7,556 nucleotides of DNA from an uncultured Bdellovibrio sp. GTDB taxonomy: Bacteria > Bdellovibrionota > Bdellovibrionia > Bdellovibrionales > Bdellovibrionaceae. Location: positions 1 to 7,556 of the forward strand of contig CAMLMF010000108.1 in assembly GCA_946480995.1 (NCBI GenBank), in the 5' to 3' direction. A model generated the notes under the pieces. The model made no database searches. It saw nothing but the letters and a program-made list of their open reading frames with translations, and was not told the DNA's origin. The translations under genes and the position numbers were made by a program. Positions 1 to 4,339 of this stretch are shown here, in pieces. Each line of letters opens with the position of its first letter. Positions within the stretch are counted from its first letter, which is position 1.

Positions 1-168
1 GGCGTCGCAGTTCATCACTTCATTGATATTACAAACTGAAGTGCCTTCGGCAGTTCCAAATTTTAAACCGTAGTAGTGAGTTGTCAGGTACAAGTGTACG
101 CCAACAGCAACCAACGTAGATAATAGTGCGAGCAGAAGAAACTTGTTTTTTGTGACTGTATTTTTCAT
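1..168 (-). CDS. VKOR-family membrane disulfide oxidoreductase, N-terminal part (cut by window edge)
   Basis: The reverse strand reads from an ATG at 168-166 without a stop for 56 codons to base 1. The N-terminus is a short basic stretch (MKNTVTKNK) followed by a hydrophobic helix at about residues 10-30, typical of a first transmembrane segment. It is followed by YYG (32-34) and by two cysteines, C46 and C54, in the order C-N-I-N-E-V-M-N-C-D. The eight-residue spacing matches the first, loop cysteine pair of vitamin K epoxide reductases (C43/C51 in human VKORC1), and bacterial members often have Asp after the second cysteine. Bacterial VKOR proteins sit in the inner membrane, pass electrons from DsbA-like thiol oxidases to quinones, and replace DsbB; many are fused to a thioredoxin domain. 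The CXXC active site and any fusion lie outside the window. A GGGG run 4-7 bases ahead of the ATG is a modest ribosome site. The family call rests on the cysteine loop and helix only, so the exact subtype is open. Confidence 0.82.
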   Translation of the reverse strand, partial: MKNTVTKNKFLLLALLSTLVAVGVHLYLTTHYYGLKFGTAEGTSVCNINEVMNCDA

Positions 169-209
169 GACCCCATTGAATCGTAGTTTCATGTTTGAAA
201 TCAATCAAA

Positions 210-238
210 ATTATGTAAAAATCCAAAGATGCTATCAA
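210..238 (-). promoter_or_regulatory. sigma-70-like promoter of the VKOR-family gene
   Basis: On the reverse strand TTGATA (238-233) is followed after exactly 17 bases by CATAAT (215-210). Each hexamer differs from the consensus at one position. Transcription would begin near base 203, giving a leader of about 35 bases before the ATG at 168. The -35 box overlaps the ribosome site of the divergent gene at 249, so the two genes share this 80-base region. The call comes from sequence match alone. Confidence 0.5.
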
Positions 239-243
239 GGAAG
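237..243 (+). promoter_or_regulatory. ribosome binding site that selects a TTG start at 249
   Basis: AAGGAAG lies 5 bases before a TTG at 249-251. The next in-frame ATG (residue 26 of this reading) has no comparable site at the right distance. The TTG start is therefore preferred for the ChaN-like gene. Confidence 0.55.
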
Positions 244-248
244 ACAGC

Positions 249-1901
249 TTGAGTAACAACTTAAATGACAGTTCGAATGATTTAAATAAGTGGATCCGCA
301 TACGGAAAGATCTGTATTTGCAAATGGAGCGCCAGGTGCGGCATCGTCTTGGGCAAGACACCCCAGAACTGACGCGTTATCATAAGGTTTACGATAAAGA
401 ATTCCTAAAAAAGTGGCAGGCCTCAGACAAAGAGGCCTTGTGGGAGCAAATTGCCCAATCGCAAGTTGTGTTGATGGGGGATTTTCACGCACTTCATCAG
501 TCGCAAAAGGCCCAGGTGCGTATTTTGCGGCACCTTCCGAAAGAACGAAAAAAGATTCTGGCGGTGGAGTTCTTTGAGGCTGCGGACCAAGACAAAATCG
601 ACCAATTTCTCTCTGGTAAATTGACTGAAAAAGATTTTTTAAAAGCGATTAAATGGCAGGAAAAATGGGGTTTCCCTTGGGAGCACTATCGTCCCTTGTT
701 GCGCTGGGCTCAGAAACATAAGATTTCTGTGTGTGGATTGAATAAAGGTTATAAAAAGCGCAATGCCGCCAGCTTAAAATCCCGGGATATTTTTGCCGGG
801 AAAAAAATTGCTGAACTCGTGCGTAAAAACCCTGATCATTTAGTTTTCGTTATCTATGGGGACTTGCATTTAGCAGGGCCGCACATACCCGAAGAAATTA
901 CCAAGGCTCTTGGGGCCCCATTTGCAAAAAAAATTCTGAGCATTTTTCAGAACTCAGAACGGATTTATTTTCAATTATTAAAGCAAGAGCTGGAAGCTTC
1001 GACGGAGCTAGTGCGGCTGTCGCAGAATATTTTCTGCCTGATGAGTGTGCCGCCATGGGTGAAGTGGCAAAATTATTTGCTCTATCTAGAGCAAGCCTAT
1101 GACCTGGAATTGGATGAAGATGATGACGAAGACGAGGTGGCATTAGATTACACGGATCACATCGGCCGTTATGTTAAAATCATTTCCGAAGAGCTCGGGG
1201 CTCCGGTTTCTGAGGCGAATTTGTCGGTCTATACCGCTCGTGACCCCTCGTTTTGGAGTCAGGTGCGCCAGGCGTATGATGCGAAATCTTTGGCTTTGAT
1301 TGAGTTTATGATCGCGGAGGAAATGTCATTTTATCTGCCAGAAATCAGCGCGGCGTATTTGGCCCGCGGCACCGTGAATCATGCGGCTTCATTAGCAATG
1401 CGCTATGTTCATGCGCAATTAAGCGGAGTGAAAAGACTCTTAGTGCCGAACGCCCATGATTTTCTGCCTATGATTTGGCTTGAGGGAATGGCTTATTTTG
1501 GTTCGAAGATTATCAATCATAAGCGGAAGGCCGACACGATTGCTGATATCAAAGCCAGTCTGGCGTCTCGAGGTCCTGGGTATTTAGGTAAAGAGGCCTT
1601 GCAGTTGGCGATTTCGCAAAAGATGCACGAGTTGATGATGATCACCGGGGTTGCGCAGAGTCGCCCACAAAACAAACCGCTAAAAAAAGGCAGCTATTTG
1701 ATTGCGGCACAGTTGCTCGGCGGAATGTTGGGGGAGCGTTTGTTTGGTGGGTATCGAAAAAAACTGGTATCAAGTGTGACATTATTAAGTTTTTTAAAAA
1801 AGCCCGTCGATCAAGAAGGTTTTAACATTGTCTATTATGATATGCTCGAGGTGATTGAGTCTTTGCCGACTCCTTTCCATAGCAAAAAGGAAAAACTGTG
1901 A
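249..1901 (+). CDS. ChaN/TIKI-like (haem-binding uptake family) domain protein with a long C-terminal extension
   Basis: The 550-residue product has the hallmarks of the ChaN-like (Cofac_haem_bdg, PF04187) branch of the TIKI/TraB/EreA fold at residues about 65-215. The visible motifs are VVLMGDFH (73-80, the G-x-x-H motif), AVEFFEAADQ (105-114, conserved Glu and Gln), a tryptophan-rich W-x-x-x-W-x-x-x-W segment (136-144) ahead of HYRPLLRWA, and VIYGDLHLAG (201-210, the second G-x-x-H). In this fold the two histidines and the acidic residue form the metal or haem site. Known ChaN is an exported lipoprotein of about 300 residues. This protein has no signal peptide or lipobox and is much longer, so it is probably cytoplasmic. 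Residues 280-550 are unrecognised: an acidic run of nine D/E (289-296 region), then mostly helical sequence. The last codons overlap the GYF_2 gene, suggesting one transcript. A weak promoter (TTGAAA at 195-200, AAAAAT at 217-222) may drive it. The fold is likely; substrate and function are unknown. Confidence 0.75.
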   Translation: MSNNLNDSSNDLNKWIRIRKDLYLQMERQVRHRLGQDTPELTRYHKVYDKEFLKKWQASDKEALWEQIAQSQVVLMGDFHALHQSQKAQVRILRHLPKERKKILAVEFFEAADQDKIDQFLSGKLTEKDFLKAIKWQEKWGFPWEHYRPLLRWAQKHKISVCGLNKGYKKRNAASLKSRDIFAGKKIAELVRKNPDHLVFVIYGDLHLAGPHIPEEITKALGAPFAKKILSIFQNSERIYFQLLKQELEASTELVRLSQNIFCLMSVPPWVKWQNYLLYLEQAYDLELDEDDDEDEVALDYTDHIGRYVKIISEELGAPVSEANLSVYTARDPSFWSQVRQAYDAKSLALIEFMIAEEMSFYLPEISAAYLARGTVNHAASLAMRYVHAQLSGVKRLLVPNAHDFLPMIWLEGMAYFGSKIINHKRKADTIADIKASLASRGPGYLGKEALQLAISQKMHELMMITGVAQSRPQNKPLKKGSYLIAAQLLGGMLGERLFGGYRKKLVSSVTLLSFLKKPVDQEGFNIVYYDMLEVIESLPTPFHSKKEKL

Positions 1902-2314
1902 TGCAGGATGGTTGGTACTATAATCAAAATTTAAAGCCACAAGGGCCGATTACTTTGCAGGAAATGCGCGACCGCATTTTAAGGGGAGTTGTTGGGCCCT
2001 ATGACTTGATTTCTTGCGGCAAAGACGGGGAGTGGAAAGCGGCGTATGAGTGGCGTGAGTTTGAAAGATCTCTTTTTCCCGCAGCGCAAGAGTATGTTCC
2101 AGGGCAAGCATCTTTCGTAAATGAAAAAGAGTGGGTTCTATTGGTGCCAGCGCCGGACCGAGAAGCCGTTTTGCAGGAAGGTCCCTATTCTTTGCAAGAG
2201 TTGCGTGACGGGCTTTCTGCGCAAAAAATTTCGCAAAGCCAGTATGTTTGGAAGCCGGGATTGAGTGGGTGGTGTCGTATTCAGGATCGCCCGGAATTTG
2301 TTCGTAGTACTTAG
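1901..2314 (+). CDS. tandem GYF_2-domain protein
   Basis: The product has about 137 residues and consists of two copies of the GYF_2 domain (PF14237), a small fold thought to bind peptides. Numbering from the GTG at 1898, copy one (about 6-56) shows WYYNQ, then QGPITLQEM, then GEWKAA. Copy two (about 79-134) shows EWVLL, then EGPYSLQELRDGL, then YVWKPGLSGW. The W-Y-Y / G-P-hydrophobic / W-x-x-G-x-x-x-W layout is typical. No signal peptide or membrane helix is present, so it is probably a cytoplasmic adaptor. The start may be GTG at 1898 or ATG at 1901. I prefer the ATG, which overlaps the upstream stop as TGATG with AAAGGA (1886-1891) nine bases ahead. Such overlap implies translational coupling with the ChaN-like gene, and so possibly a joint job. 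At its other end the stop codon overlaps that of the convergent HU gene. The partner bound by the domains cannot be told from sequence. Confidence 0.8.
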   Translation: MQDGWYYNQNLKPQGPITLQEMRDRILRGVVGPYDLISCGKDGEWKAAYEWREFERSLFPAAQEYVPGQASFVNEKEWVLLVPAPDREAVLQEGPYSLQELRDGLSAQKISQSQYVWKPGLSGWCRIQDRPEFVRST

Positions 2315-2583
2315 TTGAGAGCGTCTTTTAAATCCTTGCCTGGTTTAAAGCGAGGAACGTAGGCGCTAGGGATTTTGACCGTTTCGCCTGTTTTGGGATT
2401 TCTTCCCTGACGCGGCTTCCTTACGCTGCGGGAAAAAGTCCCGAAGCCAACAAGCTTTACCTCATCGCCTTTTTTTAAGGCGTCTTGAATCACTTTGATC
2501 GTTGCATCCAGAATTTGTTCCGATTGGCTTTTTGTGGTTTTTGTTTTTGCAGAAACAAGATCAATCAGTTGGGCTTTGTTCAT
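2311..2583 (-). CDS. hup: HU-family histone-like DNA-binding protein
   Basis: The 90-residue product has the full length and all signatures of HU: the helical dimer half (MNKAQLIDLVSAKT to about residue 40), GFGTF at 46-50, the DNA-contacting arm with G-R-N-P-x-T-G-E (60-67; P63 is the residue that wedges into DNA), and PRFKPGKDLK near the end. HU dimers bind and bend DNA with little sequence preference, compact the nucleoid and assist replication, repair and transcription. IHF is related, but one single-gene protein with this arm fits HU better. The ATG at 2583-2581 has a TAAGGA ribosome site (2598-2593) nine bases upstream and a promoter further back. The gene stands alone on its strand; its TAA overlaps the stop of the convergent GYF_2 gene. 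The symbol is generic, since the paralogue number cannot be known here. Confidence 0.96.
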   Translation of the reverse strand: MNKAQLIDLVSAKTKTTKSQSEQILDATIKVIQDALKKGDEVKLVGFGTFSRSVRKPRQGRNPKTGETVKIPSAYVPRFKPGKDLKDALN

Positions 2584-2612
2584 GAGCGCGTGTCCTTAAA
2601 TGAAGAACTCAC

Positions 2613-2641
2613 AAACTAATTTTGCCGACGAAAGAGGTCAA
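2613..2641 (-). promoter_or_regulatory. candidate promoter of the HU gene
   Basis: On the reverse strand TTGACC (2641-2636) is followed by a 17-base spacer and TAGTTT (2618-2613). The -35 box is close to consensus; the -10 box matches only three of six positions. It would give a leader of roughly 20 bases with the TAAGGA ribosome site inside it. Confidence 0.35.
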
Positions 2642-2666
2642 GTTAAATGCGTCGCGGGGACATTCA

Positions 2667-2680
2667 CAGACTTAAGTCTG
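2667..2680. repeat. perfect 14-bp palindrome, possible operator
   Basis: CAGACTTAAGTCTG is its own reverse complement. It lies in the 226-base region between the divergent HU and TPR genes, about 25 bases upstream of the HU -35 box. A gapless palindrome of this size is unlikely to form a terminator hairpin and is more like a site for a dimeric regulator. No regulator is encoded in the window, so the role is inferred from position. The rest of the region (2584-2809) shows the HU promoter, a possible short ORF and AT-rich sequence upstream of the TPR gene. Confidence 0.35.
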
Positions 2681-2775
2681 CGGCCTTGCGGCTGGAACGA
2701 GATCTAAATGCAATAAAACATATTTAAAGACCGTATCAAAAAGACACATATTTGCGGAAATAAGAGTGAAAAGTC

Positions 2776-2802
2776 TCAATTTTCAGCGGTTTTTTCCGAT
2801 AA
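2776..2802 (+). promoter_or_regulatory. weak FliA (sigma-28)-like promoter just before the TPR gene
   Basis: TCCGATAA at 2795-2802 differs in one base from the sigma-28 -10 element GCCGATAA. Fifteen bases upstream TCAA (2776-2779) matches three of four positions of the TAAA -35 element. Transcription would start about at the ATG at 2810. This is a pattern match only. Confidence 0.2.
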
Positions 2803-2809
2803 GCCAGAT

Positions 2810-3490
2810 ATGAAGAATCAAAACTCTTTGTTCTTAATTTTCTGCCTTTGTTTAACAGTCGGTTTTTTGGGTGCCTATTCCGCATTCGTAAGACATTTCA
2901 ATGGTCACGAGCAGTACGAACAGCGCTTGGCTGAGATGAAACACCAAGTGGAAACGGAAAAATTCAACAATACTTTGCTGACATATCAATTGAAAGACTT
3001 TCAGCAAACTGTGGCGCAGGTGTTGCCTGATGACAAGCAGTTGCAGGCAAAGTACGAACTAAAAAATCTTAGCGCTGTGGTGCGTGCGCCCGCGAGCGCT
3101 GATGCGATTGAGCTTTCTGGTGCCTCTTACGAAAAAGCAAAAAGATATTTCAATGATCGCGATTACGACAAGGCCATTCGCGAGTTCTATAAGCTCCTTG
3201 ATCGTTATCCTTTGTCGCAACACTCTGTCGAGGCTCGTTTCTTTATTGCTGAAAGTTACTTTTTGAAAAAGGATTTCCGCAGCAGTTTGGGAGAGATCGA
3301 TAATATGATCACGCTTTACCCTCAGCATGATTTGACCGGTTTTATTTTGTTAAGAATGGGGCAGATCAGCGAAGTGAATAATCAGAGCGAAGAAGCGTCT
3401 GAAATCTATAAAACCGTTCTTACTAAATTCAAAAATCCGGATCTAAAAAGTCAGGCGCAAAAACTAGCGAAGAGTGTTGAGTATAAATAA
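2810..3490 (+). CDS. membrane-anchored coiled-coil/TPR protein (CpoB/YbgF- or BamD-like architecture)
   Basis: The product has 226 residues. Residues 7-22 are a strongly hydrophobic segment that either anchors the protein in the inner membrane or acts as a signal peptide. C12 and C14 do not sit in a lipobox, so it is not a lipoprotein. Residues about 32-68 (EQYEQRLAEMKHQVETE onward) are a short coiled coil. From about 106 come TPR-type helices: ASYEKAKRYFNDRDYDKAIREF (105-126, read in two parts), then HSVEARFFIAESYFLKKDF, then LLRMGQISEVNNQSEEASEIY. A coiled coil followed by three TPRs with the F-x-x-x-x-x-Y-P pattern resembles CpoB/YbgF, a periplasmic partner of the Tol-Pal and peptidoglycan machinery, but the usual tol-pal neighbours are absent. 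A role as a periplasmic scaffold is inferred. The ATG has no clear ribosome site. The stop overlaps the next start as TAATG, so it is co-transcribed with the FecR-like gene. Confidence 0.72.
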   Translation: MKNQNSLFLIFCLCLTVGFLGAYSAFVRHFNGHEQYEQRLAEMKHQVETEKFNNTLLTYQLKDFQQTVAQVLPDDKQLQAKYELKNLSAVVRAPASADAIELSGASYEKAKRYFNDRDYDKAIREFYKLLDRYPLSQHSVEARFFIAESYFLKKDFRSSLGEIDNMITLYPQHDLTGFILLRMGQISEVNNQSEEASEIYKTVLTKFKNPDLKSQAQKLAKSVEYK

Positions 3491-4230
3491 TGAAGAACGG
3501 GCTTAAACTCCTTTTATTTGTTTTAGCTTTCCAGATGGAGATCCGGGTGCGGGCCTCTGCGGAAGTTTTGCAACAGCCAATGCAGTGTCTGGCGGAAAAG
3601 GCCGTGTCTTGTGCGATTCAAGCAACGAATGAGGGTTTTCATTATCAGCAGTATGGTTTAAAGGTTCATGCCGTCAAGGGATCAACTTTAGTTCGCCAGT
3701 CTTTGAAAAACTGGCGTCTGGTGCGTGGAGCCCTTTGGGTTGAAAAAGGCCCCGGTTTTGAAGTTGAGACCGTTTACGGTAATATCACAGGTCAGCAAGG
3801 ACAATTTTGGGTCTTAGAGCAGGGCAAAAGAGTTCTTATTCGTAATGTCGATGCTGACTTGAAAATTACTTTGCGCGACGGGAAAATTTTAGAGTTGCCT
3901 CAGGGCTTCGAATTTTGGATTTCTGGATTAAATACCGAGGGTAAGTCTCTTTACGGTATGCTTCAGCCTGTGGATTTGAAAGATCATTTGAGTCTGTGGA
4001 GTTCCTTGTTTCAAGGCAGCAAGGACGAATTTATCGAAGCCGTCGCCCACCTAAAATATAATTGGGGTGATATGGCTGAAAAAAGCAGTGCCTTGTATAA
4101 ATCTGTTGTCATGCGTGGGATTGCGTCGGAAGAAGAACGTAAGCTTGCAGTTTTGCGTAAGAAAGAACGCGAAGAGCAAGAAATCAAAAAGATGAAAGAA
4201 CTTTATCGCGCGCGCGTTTTTGAACGCTAG
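3490..4230 (+). CDS. exported protein with a FecR-like domain
   Basis: The product has 246 residues. It begins with MKNGLK and a hydrophobic core (about 5-15), then a rather polar stretch ending in RASA, where signal peptidase I could cut after residue 24. Residues about 58-145 read as a beta-rich FecR-like domain: a G-x-L-V segment, RGALWVEKGPGFEVETVYG (79-97), then GQQGQFWVLEQGKRVLIRN and a DGKILELPQGFEFWISG segment. This is the F-x-V-x-T-x-x-G ... G-x-x-F-x-V pattern of the family. Classic FecR is an anti-sigma regulator next to fecI. No sigma gene or N-terminal cytoplasmic domain is present here, so this is more likely a periplasmic structural or binding protein. C33 and C41 could form a disulfide after export. 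The last 35 residues are a highly charged helix (EEERKLAVLRKKEREEQEI). It overlaps the TPR gene by one base, so the two products probably act together. Confidence 0.6.
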   Translation: MKNGLKLLLFVLAFQMEIRVRASAEVLQQPMQCLAEKAVSCAIQATNEGFHYQQYGLKVHAVKGSTLVRQSLKNWRLVRGALWVEKGPGFEVETVYGNITGQQGQFWVLEQGKRVLIRNVDADLKITLRDGKILELPQGFEFWISGLNTEGKSLYGMLQPVDLKDHLSLWSSLFQGSKDEFIEAVAHLKYNWGDMAEKSSALYKSVVMRGIASEEERKLAVLRKKEREEQEIKKMKELYRARVFER

Positions 4231-4329
4231 TCTTTACAGATGCTCTAGACTCGACCTGGGTCGTGATTTTAAATTGTCAAATGAGGGAATAGAAGTTTCT
4301 TGGCCGGGCTCATGATAATCTGAGGTCTG

Positions 4330-4334
4330 GGAGG
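4330..4334 (+). promoter_or_regulatory. strong ribosome binding site of the coiled-coil gene
   Basis: GGAGG, part of GGGAGGA at 4329-4335, lies five bases before the ATG at 4340 and is the strongest Shine-Dalgarno match in the window. It suggests high expression, as expected for a structural protein. The 109-base gap before the gene (4231-4339) also contains GATAAT (4314-4319), a possible -10 box without a good -35 partner. Confidence 0.6.
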
Positions 4335-4339
4335 ATAGG

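Noticed and set aside
29..361. 110-residue open frame on the reverse strand across the VKOR/ChaN gap
   Set aside because: It overlaps the VKOR reading frame and the start of the ChaN-like gene, and its sequence has no recognisable domain. The VKOR frame on the same strand explains bases 1-168 better.
1108..1140. Asp/Glu-coding GA-rich run as a microsatellite or slippage site
   Set aside because: Codons are mixed GAT, GAA, GAC and GAG with no exact repeat unit long enough to slip; it reads as an ordinary acidic linker.
2810..2860. Lipoprotein signal for the TPR protein, from cysteines 12 and 14
   Set aside because: The residues before each cysteine (LIF and CL) do not fit a lipobox, and the hydrophobic segment continues past them.
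4252..4263. Inverted repeat CGACC-TG-GGTCG with TTTT nearby, as a terminator for the FecR-like gene
   Set aside because: With a workable loop only four base pairs remain, and the T-run is short and interrupted. It could be an operator half-site pair, but the support is too thin to list.
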